64,000 bases of DNA from Pseudobdellovibrionaceae bacterium (GCA_023898385.1 CP060220.1:186001-250000); one strand, 5' to 3'. Positions 31,947-41,919 are shown, counted from the stretch's first letter. The notes: generated by a model not told the origin, from the letters alone. Program-made: numbers and translations.

Positions 31947-34900
31947 TTATGCCGAAAGGAGACTTCGACAATCGTGAGTCAATGATCGGGGTTTTTCAGG
32001 CTTAAGCGAGTGGTATCCTTCGAGGCTTTTTGCAAAAGGGATATCGTTCGAGATTTCTACGGAATCCACCTGCTTTTGCTTTTTTGCCTGAGTTAACTTC
32101 ACAATGTTAGCAATGGAGCTTGGCTGGGGGATGCTATCAAGGAACTCTCCATCACGCCCAAACCGTTTGTTCCGATGAGCCATACGTGCTTTTAAAGCCG
32201 TGCCTGTGTGGGTTTTCAAGAAACCACCAAAACCGGCATCACCTTCTTTAACAACAGAGTGGTCTTTGTAGAACTGATTGAGGTCATCTTTGTTTAAGGT
32301 TCCTTTTTCAGCAAGAGTTTGCCCCATGGGGATAAGCGCGTTGTCAATGTTAGTCAATAGGGCCAAACGAGCCAATTCGCGAGCTTCTTTTAACATTCTA
32401 TCCACTTCACGATCGAGCAGTTTTCGTCGTTGGCTAGTAAGCCCGGCCTTGAAATGATCTAAAACCTTTTCGATCACGTCTCGGTGAACAGCACTTGGTC
32501 CCCAGGCTTCGGACAAGCCCCAGTTTAAGATAGCCACATAGGCCATCTTGGTGGCTCTTTCCATATCGTTACTTTTGCCGGCATCATGGCGAGCCCCCTT
32601 CGTTACCAGGGTTTGAGCCACTTCGCCACCAAAGAGTACGGCCATCTCTCGAAGGGCGACTTCTCTAGTCATACTGGCCTGCGTTTGTTTCTGGTGGGAG
32701 GCTAGTCCTGCGTAGTAGATCCACTCACCGGCAATTTCTGTTACTCCTGGTACGATGGTGATCAACTCATGGTCATAGAGGTCGCCGAGATAGATCTGCC
32801 TCACCAATTCATGACCTGCTTCGTGAAATGCGGTCAAAACTTGATCGGTGGGTAGAATATCAGGGTGGGTCACCCGTTGCTTGCCGCGAAGGTCAAACTG
32901 AAGGGGATCTACATGGCCCTTCACATGAACCTCTAGGTGAATCATATTGACCTCAGTGGTGCCGACATTTTCATAAGAGGTTCCGGGGTTACCCATTTTA
33001 ATAACTATATCAGTGTTTGATGGGATTTTATGTGTAAGCAACAGATGCCGTAATCGCGCTTCAAAATCTTCGCGCACGAATCTATCTATTGAAGCGCCTT
33101 GCTCACGCAAAATAAATCCAGCGTCTTCGATGGCTGAAAGAATGTTCACATAGTCTTGTTCGTTATAGAAAGACAAATTCCATCCCCGTCGACCATCTTG
33201 GGGGGCCAAGCGGCCTACAGCTTGACTGATTTTCAACTGGGTCAGCTGACGGATGGCTTTGAAACCCAATGGTGCAAAAAAGAAGATATTGGGTTCACCA
33301 ATTCGATTGATAAAAGCTTCGCTAAAGTAACTCTCAAGCAATTTTCGTCGACGATCTGGGTTTTGCATCATCATTTGATGGATTCTTGTCATGGCCTCTT
33401 GCTGGACAACCTCGGGAACGTGACGAGGAATGGACGCAAACAACTCTTCCCCCGCATTTCCGGTAAGGATAATGGTGACGTTACTCATGACTCGCGGCTT
33501 GCCATCAGAGAAGGTAGTGACCACGGGCTCTCTGAAAATGTCATAGAGGGCTTTGAGCACTTCAAGTGGTGCATTGGCGATTTCGTCAAAAATGACGGTG
33601 AGTCGACCGTTTTTTCTATCGTAGTGCTTCATAAAATCAGAGGGTATCGAATTACCAAGGGCGTCACGAGAGCCAAGAATCTTAGTTTTTATATCTTGCT
33701 TGCTGACCACTTGACTGAAATCAATGGTTACAAGGTCAGATTTTTTACTGTTAAGAAACGCATCAATAGCTTTCCCGGCTTCTGTTTTACCAGTAGAGGA
33801 TGGGCCCAAAAACATAAATGATCGTGCTGGCTCGGTGGCGTCTTCAATACTTTTTTTGCCGGCGCGTCCTTCTTCTGCATCTAACACGGCCGTACCCAAA
33901 CGCTCGGAAATCCGTTCGATATTAAATACTCGACTGTTGAGAAATTCAGGCATCTTGAGCAGTTCATCCACGCGCTCATCGCTGATTGGCCCCTTATCTC
34001 TGTCGGCTAAAGTGGCCTTGATAGGCAAGCTAAAGGTTTCTTTTTCTTCGACCTTTTCTGTGACCCCAGCAATGTCGCTGATTTTAGCAATTTCTGCTGT
34101 GACGCCATCGGCGGTCTTAATTATAAACTTCAATTGCCAGGTGTGGTCGGGCAGCTGCTCAACATCTAAAACCAGAGCGTCGGTGGGCTTTAAGTTTTCA
34201 AACTTTTTTTCCCGAACAGCATCAATGAGGGTTCTCTCAATGAGGTTGAGCAAACGATCGGCCATAGGGCGTGCGTTGTCTTCCGCCACATACCTATAAC
34301 TTTGAACAAACTCCACCAGTTTTTCGGTCCATTCAATTTTCATCGTGCCAAAAGCGCCTTGACCGGAGCTTAGAAGAACAGCCATTTCTCGGAGTTTGAT
34401 TCTAACGATCTCCTGCAGCTCAATGGGCGAAAGGGGGCGCATTAAAGCAAAGGCCCGGTCGGGAATTCGGTTAAGTAGTTCTTCTGAGATTCCTGGAGAT
34501 GTTCCGCCAGAATGTCGAGAATTGGTCTCGCCATTGGCTTTGGAAAGTTCGTTTCGTAAAACGGCGACGTCATCATTAACTGTTTCCCACTTCTCCACCA
34601 TTTCCTCATAATCAAGAGGTGGGCCGAAACGTTGGCCATTGGGTTCTCGAGACGTGACCAGACCAATACCGTCATTGGTGGCCACAATAAAGGTGATGGG
34701 CACATAGATCTCAGCCAGACCACCATTTGGGTTATTGATTTCAAATTTACCCTTTTCAAGTCCCTGTTTTAAAATGGCGTCTTTAGCTTCTTTCGACCAG
34801 TTATGAAATTCGTCCACGTATACAACGGCATTTTCTGGAGAATAACTTCCGTTCTCATTTACACCGGGATGCCACTTGGGGTTTTCTGCAACATAGTATT

Positions 34901-35855
34901 CATCCCCTCGAATGCTCTCACGGGTTTTCACTTGATAACGGCCGCCCGAGTGGTCTACGAGAAACTGTAAAAAAGGCGGAAAGTTATCGGATCCCACATA
35001 GCCAGTGGCTGATCCCAGTAGTTTCCAAAGGTCAGCTTCTGTTTTAGTAACAGGCAGCGTGTACATGTGCTCGCGCCATGCCCCTTTTTGTTCATGCATG
35101 GCATCCACATAATTGCGGGCAGTAGTGTCTTTTCCGGTGCCAGGCAGACCCATCAGCAACAGCACTTCAGGATCCTCTCTTAGGCCATACAGGGCCTTTC
35201 GATATTCGAGGTTCAGCACTTTCTCAATAATATCGGCCTGTCCGATCACGGATTTATTCATCCATTGTTGAATTTTGCTAATTCGATCATAGACTTCAAA
35301 TTCAGATAGGGGTTTAGAAATGCCTTTAACTGGCACTAACAGCTTTGAACCACTGGCTGGAGCCAGTTTTAACTGTCGCTTTTTACCAGGAATATCGTGT
35401 ATGGAAGGTAGTTTTTTATCTCGGTTTTCAAGGCCTTTTATGAGTTTACTAAACCTGTGCCGTAGATCTTTTTCGTAAGTGTCATGTGCCCCAAAAAACA
35501 GACGGGTCATGGTCTCGAGTTCTTTGACATCGGGTTCATGGGTTTGGGTGGCCATTTTCTGAAGGCTTTGCAAGATAGCCTTCAGGATCTGTGGGTTCAC
35601 GCCATCATGTTCGGCCCGAATGATTTCCAGTTCGTATCGATTAAGAAGGGCCTCAACAACTTCTTCAAATTGGAAGTTGCCGGCGTATAAAATGCATTCA
35701 ATCTCATCAGTCACATCGCCTGATTGGAACGAGGCCATCAAGCGTTCAACCTCATTCACATCGGCTTGAGCTAGCGGCGACCAAGAAGACCCGGCAACAA
35801 TGAAAAACAAAAATAAAAAATTGCGAAGAAATACCCTACCCCGATTGAGTCCCAC
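31947..35855 (-). CDS. Exported tandem-AAA+ protein with FtsH-type (M41) protease domain
   Basis: I start at GTG 35853-35855, with GGGGGAT five bases before it; the protein is 1302 residues. The N-terminus VGLNRGRVFLRNFLFLFFIV...SPLAQA is a signal peptide or anchor. Two ClpB-like AAA+ modules follow: GLPGTGKDT (about 237-245) with VVYVDEF (about 345), and GPSSTGKTE (about 684-692) with TVIFDEIA (about 755). The C-terminal third carries HEAGH (1011-1015) and SNDMERATK (Asp about 1097), the zinc ligands of FtsH-type M41 proteases. FtsH has one AAA module N-terminal to M41 and two membrane helices; this layout with two Clp-type modules and a signal peptide is unusual. It is transcribed alone. 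Confidence 0.82.
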   Translation of the reverse strand: MGLNRGRVFLRNFLFLFFIVAGSSWSPLAQADVNEVERLMASFQSGDVTDEIECILYAGNFQFEEVVEALLNRYELEIIRAEHDGVNPQILKAILQSLQKMATQTHEPDVKELETMTRLFFGAHDTYEKDLRHRFSKLIKGLENRDKKLPSIHDIPGKKRQLKLAPASGSKLLVPVKGISKPLSEFEVYDRISKIQQWMNKSVIGQADIIEKVLNLEYRKALYGLREDPEVLLLMGLPGTGKDTTARNYVDAMHEQKGAWREHMYTLPVTKTEADLWKLLGSATGYVGSDNFPPFLQFLVDHSGGRYQVKTRESIRGDEYYVAENPKWHPGVNENGSYSPENAVVYVDEFHNWSKEAKDAILKQGLEKGKFEINNPNGGLAEIYVPITFIVATNDGIGLVTSREPNGQRFGPPLDYEEMVEKWETVNDDVAVLRNELSKANGETNSRHSGGTSPGISEELLNRIPDRAFALMRPLSPIELQEIVRIKLREMAVLLSSGQGAFGTMKIEWTEKLVEFVQSYRYVAEDNARPMADRLLNLIERTLIDAVREKKFENLKPTDALVLDVEQLPDHTWQLKFIIKTADGVTAEIAKISDIAGVTEKVEEKETFSLPIKATLADRDKGPISDERVDELLKMPEFLNSRVFNIERISERLGTAVLDAEEGRAGKKSIEDATEPARSFMFLGPSSTGKTEAGKAIDAFLNSKKSDLVTIDFSQVVSKQDIKTKILGSRDALGNSIPSDFMKHYDRKNGRLTVIFDEIANAPLEVLKALYDIFREPVVTTFSDGKPRVMSNVTIILTGNAGEELFASIPRHVPEVVQQEAMTRIHQMMMQNPDRRRKLLESYFSEAFINRIGEPNIFFFAPLGFKAIRQLTQLKISQAVGRLAPQDGRRGWNLSFYNEQDYVNILSAIEDAGFILREQGASIDRFVREDFEARLRHLLLTHKIPSNTDIVIKMGNPGTSYENVGTTEVNMIHLEVHVKGHVDPLQFDLRGKQRVTHPDILPTDQVLTAFHEAGHELVRQIYLGDLYDHELITIVPGVTEIAGEWIYYAGLASHQKQTQASMTREVALREMAVLFGGEVAQTLVTKGARHDAGKSNDMERATKMAYVAILNWGLSEAWGPSAVHRDVIEKVLDHFKAGLTSQRRKLLDREVDRMLKEARELARLALLTNIDNALIPMGQTLAEKGTLNKDDLNQFYKDHSVVKEGDAGFGGFLKTHTGTALKARMAHRNKRFGRDGEFLDSIPQPSSIANIVKLTQAKKQKQVDSVEISNDIPFAKSLEGYHSLKPEKPRSLTHDCRSLLSA

Positions 35856-36656
35856 AAGATCCCCCTTTATTGACCCTAACGACACTACCTAAATTTTAGT
35901 TGGATTTACCCGTCCCCCTAATGTGGAGTCACTCTTATGCAATTGAGTAGCCAATTATAAGTAGATAAAAAATTTTTCAAAAGGGCGGTAAAGCCGATTC
36001 ATAGCCTCAAGTTCGCAGGATAAAGAGACTGGTAATCAGCGGTGGTGTGCGAAAACCCTTTTGAGTATAGGTACTTGATGCTGCGCAATCAAAACAGTTA
36101 AAGCTCCGATTGAACTAAAAGGAGTCGTTTTCTTCAGTATAAGTTGTGTTTTTAGATCACAAAAACCGACTAACGCATAATGCAATTACAAACTAGATTT
36201 TCAAATTTACATGATTTGTCTTAGCTCCAATTTTAAACAAGGATTAAGATATCAAAGAGAGTCTTGGCGAAAGATTGAGGGTTTTGGACGCGATTGGCGC
36301 CCGCCACCCATTCTCGGAACGGATCACTACCCCAGGAACTCCTCTTTGGTGATTTATTTAAGGTGGCAATAGGTAAGGCAACATATTCACCCAGATTCTG
36401 GTCAGATTTAATCGGTTCGATTGGTAAAAGGCCGAGGCGTATCCCATGCGATACGTTGAGGCTATTTTGGTCGAGTATCTTTTGAAGGTGACCTAATGCT
36501 GAGATGAAAATGTTGCCTTTCCTATGGCCGGCCTAATAAACAAAGGCATAACCTTAGTCTAGAAATTGCAATTTCAAATAGCTCTCCAATGGGGTCCGAC
36601 AGGGTCATCGATATAAACGCTTTTCACCGTTTCACCGGCCAAGTAGAATTGAACCT
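35856..36656. other. 801-base region without a confident gene
   Basis: I find no supported gene, RNA or strong terminator here. It is AT-richer than its neighbours in places. The best open stretch is a start-less minus-strand frame (36236-36532), listed separately as a possible gene remnant. The promoters of the divergent genes at 35855 and 36657 should lie at its two ends, but I see no clear -35/-10 pair. Confidence 0.5.
36236..36532 (-). pseudogene. Possible gene remnant without a start codon
   Basis: The minus-strand frame is open for 99 codons between TAG (36533-36535) and TAA (36233-36235) and contains no ATG, GTG or TTG. The translation (with pieces like ILDQNSLNVSHGIRLGLLP and SDPFREWVAGANRVQNP) looks more protein-like than the opposite-strand frame. 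It may be the tail of a decayed gene, or chance. Confidence 0.2.
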
Positions 36657-37748
36657 ATGAAGTTCAGTTTAAATTCTAGCATCGTTTTTGTCGTAATGAC
36701 TATTTTTTGTACCTTGGTTTCGGGTCAGGAAAAGCAACCAGAAATGTTTTTCACCGTCCATCGCGAGCAAACTCTATATGGCGAGATAGGGTATGACTGG
36801 GAAGTCTACCGCGATTTGAGTCAAAAAAAAACGGCAACCTTGCCTAAACGTACGTGGATTAAACCAGGAGATCATTTAAAAATAGAAAAAATTGAGTCCA
36901 AGGGAACCGTGCAGTACGCGAAGGTTGTAAGTACAGATGATCCTAAAGACAGTGGATGGATAAGATACGATCAGTTGTATTTCTACGATGAGGGTGAGCT
37001 GCATCGATGTGTGGATATTGAGGCCGGTGATCAACAGAATGCAAAAGATATATTAAAGTTTCTCTATGCAAAAACCAAAGAATCCAAGGATCCATCAGGC
37101 CTTTCAAAGAGTTTTTATCGGAAGGGGGCCAACTGTGAGGACTATATTAAAAAGGATGGATCCTACGGTTCTCGAGGTGAGGTATTGGCCAAAGAAATAC
37201 TGGGGCAGGGTAAGTCGTCGAATCGATGGGCCTACTTTCGTTCAAACAATATAGATCAGATGGGCAAAATATGTCCGAATTTTTCACGTCTCACCGACCA
37301 ACAAAAGCTGAAATTCTGGGTTTGGACTTTTGCCGCCATTGCATGGGATGAAGGGAAGTGTATTTCTAACATTGCCCGCCTTGATGCCACAAACGGAGTG
37401 GCTGCTGGTGATTTTCAGTTGCCTGAAAATTGGAAAGACGGGCGAAGTTGGCGAGGACCAGGCTGCGACGCAACTGAAGAAAAGGTTCAAGGTGTGAACG
37501 CGAAACGGCGTCCCATCGGGAGGTTTTTGATGGCCAATGAAATGAATTCAATCCCCTGTGGAGTTGAAATTATGGGTGGAGCCATTTGCGGCTTCTACAG
37601 CACGAGGCGATGGCCCTTGCGTTGTGAAGAGTCAGAAGGTTATAAAGGGAAGGCTTTGTTCGGACATCACCTCTATTGGGAAAAACTGCGGCAGCCCAGT
37701 CATGGCAAAGTGTTGAGCATGGTCAAGGAGTATCCGTTATGTCGATAA
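36657..37748 (+). CDS. Secreted protein with putative lysozyme/transglycosylase-like domain
   Basis: The signal peptide (MKFSLNSSIVFVVMTIFCTLVSG) is followed by an SH3-like region (about residues 30-105, ending DSGWIRYDQLYFYDE). The Cys-rich C-terminal domain has FWVWTFAAIAWDEGKCISNI and then NGVAAGDFQLP. A helix ending in Glu followed by a G-x-F-Q-L motif is how many lytic transglycosylases present their catalytic Glu (here in W-D-E-G). I therefore suggest, without certainty, a peptidoglycan-cleaving enzyme acting in the periplasm or in prey. The next gene overlaps its end by 10 bases. Confidence 0.62.
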   Translation: MKFSLNSSIVFVVMTIFCTLVSGQEKQPEMFFTVHREQTLYGEIGYDWEVYRDLSQKKTATLPKRTWIKPGDHLKIEKIESKGTVQYAKVVSTDDPKDSGWIRYDQLYFYDEGELHRCVDIEAGDQQNAKDILKFLYAKTKESKDPSGLSKSFYRKGANCEDYIKKDGSYGSRGEVLAKEILGQGKSSNRWAYFRSNNIDQMGKICPNFSRLTDQQKLKFWVWTFAAIAWDEGKCISNIARLDATNGVAAGDFQLPENWKDGRSWRGPGCDATEEKVQGVNAKRRPIGRFLMANEMNSIPCGVEIMGGAICGFYSTRRWPLRCEESEGYKGKALFGHHLYWEKLRQPSHGKVLSMVKEYPLCR

Positions 37749-38215
37749 GAAAAGGTCAGATTCTGGTAGTTTTAAAAACCGTCTTGTTTGTTTCATGTGT
37801 GACATTTGCTTGGTTTAGTTCTGCAGCTTGGGAAGATTTGAAGGCGGAGCTAGGCTTCCAAAGTGGCATTTACAATATGGTGAAAGGCGAATCGCCATGT
37901 GCAGAGTCATTTGTTGGATGGATGGATGGCGAGCCGAGTCCGTCATTTATGCTCGGCCAGAACATTGTCTTTGCCAATATCAACGAGGGTTCTGTGGAGA
38001 AGCGGAAGACTCATTCAGATGAGTGTAGCTATAAATCCAACACAGTCTTGAAAAAGAATCGATTGGCTCAAACGACCGATATCGATTGTCCAGGAGGACA
38101 GATCTCTCGAAGCGAGGTGCTCACTGTTAGTGGAGGCACTATCGATTACCAGCTTGAGATCTCATCGGGAGGAAAGCTGAACAAGCAGGTTCGATGTGTT
38201 TATAAAGTGAAATAG
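37739..38215 (+). CDS. Small secreted protein coupled to the putative lytic enzyme
   Basis: The ATG at 37739 overlaps the upstream gene by 10 bases; the longer upstream extension is a shadow of that gene. The 158-residue product has a signal peptide (LVVLKTVLFVSCVTFAWFSSAAW). The mature domain is beta-rich with four cysteines (SPCAES, DECSYK, IDCPGG, VRCVYK), suggesting two disulfides. Function is unknown; translational coupling suggests an accessory or immunity-type partner of the enzyme at 36657 (inference only). Confidence 0.6.
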   Translation: MSIRKGQILVVLKTVLFVSCVTFAWFSSAAWEDLKAELGFQSGIYNMVKGESPCAESFVGWMDGEPSPSFMLGQNIVFANINEGSVEKRKTHSDECSYKSNTVLKKNRLAQTTDIDCPGGQISRSEVLTVSGGTIDYQLEISSGGKLNKQVRCVYKVK

Positions 38216-38600
38216 GGTTTTCATTCACTTTCAATTTTCGTAAATACTCACTATTAATCAGGTAAGTTCGCCCAATGAAGGCAGTCGAAGCCTTTGTAGC
38301 GACATACCCTCAGTTTGAAAAATAGCTGAGATCATCCGCAGTTTTATCAAAGCCCGGTGAATAGCGGCTTCATTCAGAACGATTCTGTTCAGGGCGCGGC
38401 AGTTTGTGAATTTATTTCATGAAAAGATGGGGTTGCAGTCATGGAGAGGCCACTCATTGTCTTTAGCGGCGGGGCCTATGGCATTGTTATTGCTGAAGTT
38501 ATTTGCTAGTTATTCGCCATGCCATTGGTGAGGACTGAGCATGTGGGACTTTAGTGATCCCTATCCAGTCACTCGCCCCTTACGTGACCAAGGAGTGTTT
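38216..38600 (+). other. 385-base gap with no recognised feature
   Basis: No gene is supported between these two secreted-protein genes. The frame of the next gene is open from 38541, but AAGGAG before ATG 38601 and the signal peptide there make the later start much better. No strong terminator is visible. Confidence 0.5.
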
Positions 38601-39242
38601 ATGTTATTTTCTCAGGTTAAAATATTGTCTGTTGTTTTGCCGACACTGGCCTTTTCGGTCGCTAGTTTTGGAACCACGTTTGATTCTGTGGCTCAGATTA
38701 TGTATGCCAAAAAAGCCAATTCTAAAAAGCAGCAACCGAACGATCAAGTTCGGGATGATCGTTTGCGAAACTCTGACAATGGCCTACCACCCAACTCTAA
38801 AGGCTATGAAGGTTCTGAAACCAACAACTACGGTGGGTCCACCGGAGGCGGGTTCTCAGAATTTGGTGGAGGGTCTAATAACAGCAATTTATTTTATGAA
38901 GTAGAAGAAGCCCGCAGCTACCTTCGCGAGGCTTTTTCACAGATGAGCGATATTGAAAAAGAGCAAGCCATCGTCATGGCCGTGGCTGTGGGCAGTGGCG
39001 GGGCTTTGATCCTTGCGGCCCGGGCGGGGTCCAGTGTGGCTAAAAAAGCCGCCGGTGTGGCAGTGTTACTTGCGAGTTGGAGTGTTGCGAATGCCGCTGA
39101 AACAGTTGAGTACTACTACGACAAAGACAATTTGCAGTTGTGGATTGACGGCGAGCCGGGTTGGGATTGGCTTCCACGATATGTGGATGGATTTCCAGAA
39201 TACATTTTATCCCTACGAGATGTAGTTTCAGAAAATATCTAG
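38601..39242 (+). CDS. Exported protein with Gly/Asn-rich linker, unknown function
   Basis: AAGGAG precedes ATG 38601. The 213-residue product has a signal peptide (MLFSQVKILSVVLPTLAFSVASFG) and a low-complexity linker rich in Asn, Gly and Ser (NNYGGSTGGGFSEFGGGSNN). A hydrophobic Ala/Gly-rich helix follows (AIVMAVAVGSGGALILAARA ... VAVLLASWSVANAA), and an aromatic C-terminal tail (GEPGWDWLPRYVDGFPEY). Unknown family. It lies 40 bases before the ROK gene, but no link to it is evident. Confidence 0.62.
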   Translation: MLFSQVKILSVVLPTLAFSVASFGTTFDSVAQIMYAKKANSKKQQPNDQVRDDRLRNSDNGLPPNSKGYEGSETNNYGGSTGGGFSEFGGGSNNSNLFYEVEEARSYLREAFSQMSDIEKEQAIVMAVAVGSGGALILAARAGSSVAKKAAGVAVLLASWSVANAAETVEYYYDKDNLQLWIDGEPGWDWLPRYVDGFPEYILSLRDVVSENI

Positions 39243-39282
39243 TCGTTAGAGATTGTATTCGCCAATTACCGAGGGGGCAGCA

Positions 39283-40197
39283 TTGAGAATAGGCATCGAC
39301 CTGGGCGGTACCAAAATTGAGGGTATCGCTCTTGATTCGTCAGGTGAGGAGTGGGCCCGGATCAGGGTGTCCACGCCGAAAGATTACCCTTCAACATTAA
39401 ACGCCATTAGACACCTTGTGAATGATCTTGTCACAAAATCAGGCGCCACTAATTACACGGTGGGGGTTGGCACTCCGGGGGCGATTTCTCCAGCCACTGG
39501 TTTGATGAAAAATGCCAACTCCACATTTTTAATTGGCAAACCGATGGACAGAGATCTTTCAGAAATACTGCAACAAGAAGTGCGAATGGCCAATGATGCC
39601 AACTGCTTTGCGCTATCAGAGGCTGTGGATGGTGCCGCAGAAAAACAGCCAGTTGTGTTCGGCGTGATTCTGGGAACGGGTGTTGGTGGCGGACTTGTGA
39701 TCAATGGTGAACTCCTTGTTGGGGCCCATGCCATTGCCGGTGAATGGGGGCATAACCCGTTACCATGGATGAACGAGGCGGAGTCTCCGGGGCCTAAGTG
39801 CTACTGTGGAAAGCAAGGATGTATTGAAGCTTTTCTCTCTGGCCCTGGGATGGTCGCAAGGTATCAGCAAGGGGTTGAGAGTGCCGACGTAGGCGTGACA
39901 TCACCAAAGCACATTGCGGGGCGGGCGGCCAGTGGCGACCTTCAAGCCGAGGAGTATTTGCAAAAATACGAAGATCGACTGGCCCGGGCATTAAGTGGAG
40001 TGATCAATGTGGTCGACCCTCATGTTATTGTACTTGGAGGTGGAGTTTCAAACCTTGATCGTCTTTATTCTCGGGTGCCCGAGCTTTTAGAGAAATATGT
40101 TTTCTCAGACGAAGTGCACACAAAGTTAGTGCCTGCAAAATTTGGCGACTCAAGTGGAGTGAGAGGGGCCGCTTGGCTTTGGCCAAAACCTCTGTGA
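39283..40197 (+). CDS. ROK-family sugar kinase
   Basis: I choose TTG 39283, preceded by GAGGGGG, so the protein begins directly at the phosphate-binding loop RIGIDLGGTKIEG. The 304-residue protein has the ROK signatures: a catalytic ANDANCFALSEA, GVILGTGVGGGLV, the zinc motif CYCGKQGCIEAFLSGP, and VIVLGGGVSNLD. It probably phosphorylates glucose, fructose or an amino sugar in the cytoplasm; specificity cannot be read. The next gene is a sodium/solute symporter, which fits sugar uptake followed by phosphorylation. Confidence 0.87.
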   Translation: MRIGIDLGGTKIEGIALDSSGEEWARIRVSTPKDYPSTLNAIRHLVNDLVTKSGATNYTVGVGTPGAISPATGLMKNANSTFLIGKPMDRDLSEILQQEVRMANDANCFALSEAVDGAAEKQPVVFGVILGTGVGGGLVINGELLVGAHAIAGEWGHNPLPWMNEAESPGPKCYCGKQGCIEAFLSGPGMVARYQQGVESADVGVTSPKHIAGRAASGDLQAEEYLQKYEDRLARALSGVINVVDPHVIVLGGGVSNLDRLYSRVPELLEKYVFSDEVHTKLVPAKFGDSSGVRGAAWLWPKPL

Positions 40198-40329
40198 CAC
40201 CCTGCCATTTGATTTTTGTGAGGGTAGCCGTTAAAGCGAGCCTATCATTTTGATGTGTGTCTGCAATTTTTTGCTGATCCAATTTTGTAAATTCATATGT
40301 AGATTTGTCACTGAAGTGCAGGGGGAGAT

Positions 40330-41919
40330 GTGTCCGCCCAGTTTGAAATATCAAATATAGACCTCGTTTTGCTGTTTCTTTATTTTGTGGTGGTGCTAGC
40401 CATTGGGTGGCATTTTGCTAAACGGCATTCAGGATCTGAGGATTACTTTCTTGCGGGGCGCAAGCTGGGTTGGGCCACCATAGGTTTCTCGCTTTTTGCC
40501 TCTAACATTTCAAGTACCACCCTTGTGGGTTTGTCTGGGGCCGCTTACAGCTCGGGGATTTCCATATCCAATTATGAGTGGATGGCGTCTGTGGTTCTGG
40601 TGATCTTTGCCGTGTTTTTTGTGCCTTATTACGTTGGCAGTCGCATCTATACGATGCCTGAATTTTTAGAACGACGATATGGTCCAGCGCTCAGGTACTA
40701 TTTCTCTCTACTCACAGTTGTGGGAAATTTGTTTATTGATACGGCTGGAACATTATTTGCCGGTGCATTGGTCATACAATTTTTCTTTCCAAGCGTTGAA
40801 GTCTGGCAGTCGGCACTGATTTTAGCAATTGTAGCCGGTCTGTATACCGCAGCCGGTGGTTTGTCTGCCGTGGTCTATACAGATGTAATTCAAGCGGTGA
40901 CCTTATTGGTTGGTACAACAGTGCTAACATTTTTGGCTTTGGATAGAGTCGGCTCTTGGCAGTATGTGGTAGAGAACACTCCGCCTGAAATGTTGAGTGT
41001 GATCCGTCCCAATAGTGATCCCACCATGCCGTGGCTCGGCTTAGTGACTGGCGTTCCGATTTTGGGGTTTTATTTTTGGTGCACCAATCAATTTATCGTG
41101 CAAAGGGTACTTGGGGCTCGCAACATACATCATGCCCGGTGGGGAGCCCTTTTTGGCGGGCTCCTCAAGCTGCCAGTTCTTTTTATTATGGTGTTTCCTG
41201 GTGTGATGGCTCGATTTATTTTTCCGGATCTTGAGCGCCCCGATCTCGTATTCCCCACCATGGTTCATGAGCTCCTCCCCGTGGGGGTGCGTGGCCTGGT
41301 TTTAGCCGGCCTCGTGGCTGCGATTATGTCGAGCATTGACTCCACTTTACACTCGGCCTCCACTTTGGTGACCATGGACTTTGTTAAGAGGTGGCGGCCT
41401 CAATGGGGACAAGAGAGGCTCACAGTGGCTGGAAGGTTCATCACTGCGGCATTCATGTTGATCGCCGCATTTTGGACGCCCATGGTGGCGCGATTTGAAA
41501 CGCTGTTTGAATATTTGCAGTCCTCCTTGGCTTATTTGTTTCCGCCCGTGGTAGCGGTGTTTGTGATGGGGCTATTTTGGTCTCGGACCAGCTCAAGGGC
41601 CGCGTTAACCGGAATGGTGCTCACCCACGGGGTGGCCGTAGCCGTATTTTTGGACCAGAACTTTTTTCATTTCTTGCCGCAAGTGCACTTCTTGTTGTTG
41701 GGCGGCAGCTTTTTTCTGCTGGCTTGCCTAGTGATGTTCGGATTGAGCTTTGTGACCCCACCGCCAGAGCCGAGCCAAATCAAAAACTATGTGTGGTCGA
41801 AGGAGCGCGTAGCAGAGTTGGAGGCGGGTCTTCCGAAGGTGTCCTGGTATCAGGATTATCGTATTCATTCTGCGATCTTACTTGTTTTGACGACCCTACT
41901 AGTTGGGATCTATTGGTAG
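40330..41919 (+). CDS. Sodium/solute symporter (SSS family, SGLT-like)
   Basis: GTG 40330 follows GGGGGAG. The 529-residue inner-membrane protein has about 13-14 helices. It shows the SSS motifs SEDYFLAGRKLGWATIGFSLFASNISS and AAGGLSAVVYTDVIQ (sodium site helix), as well as LAGLVAAIMSSIDSTLHSASTL. The pattern is closest to the sugar branch (SGLT/vSGLT), and the neighbouring ROK kinase supports sugar as substrate. The final helix near the C-terminus (SAILLVLTTLLVGIYW) is also present in vSGLT-type proteins. Confidence 0.87.
   Translation: MSAQFEISNIDLVLLFLYFVVVLAIGWHFAKRHSGSEDYFLAGRKLGWATIGFSLFASNISSTTLVGLSGAAYSSGISISNYEWMASVVLVIFAVFFVPYYVGSRIYTMPEFLERRYGPALRYYFSLLTVVGNLFIDTAGTLFAGALVIQFFFPSVEVWQSALILAIVAGLYTAAGGLSAVVYTDVIQAVTLLVGTTVLTFLALDRVGSWQYVVENTPPEMLSVIRPNSDPTMPWLGLVTGVPILGFYFWCTNQFIVQRVLGARNIHHARWGALFGGLLKLPVLFIMVFPGVMARFIFPDLERPDLVFPTMVHELLPVGVRGLVLAGLVAAIMSSIDSTLHSASTLVTMDFVKRWRPQWGQERLTVAGRFITAAFMLIAAFWTPMVARFETLFEYLQSSLAYLFPPVVAVFVMGLFWSRTSSRAALTGMVLTHGVAVAVFLDQNFFHFLPQVHFLLLGGSFFLLACLVMFGLSFVTPPPEPSQIKNYVWSKERVAELEAGLPKVSWYQDYRIHSAILLVLTTLLVGIYW

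Noticed and set aside
33156..33821. 221-codon plus-strand open frame inside the AAA+/M41 gene
   Set aside because: It lies wholly antisense to a protein with intact Walker and protease motifs, and its translation shows no domain or ribosome site.
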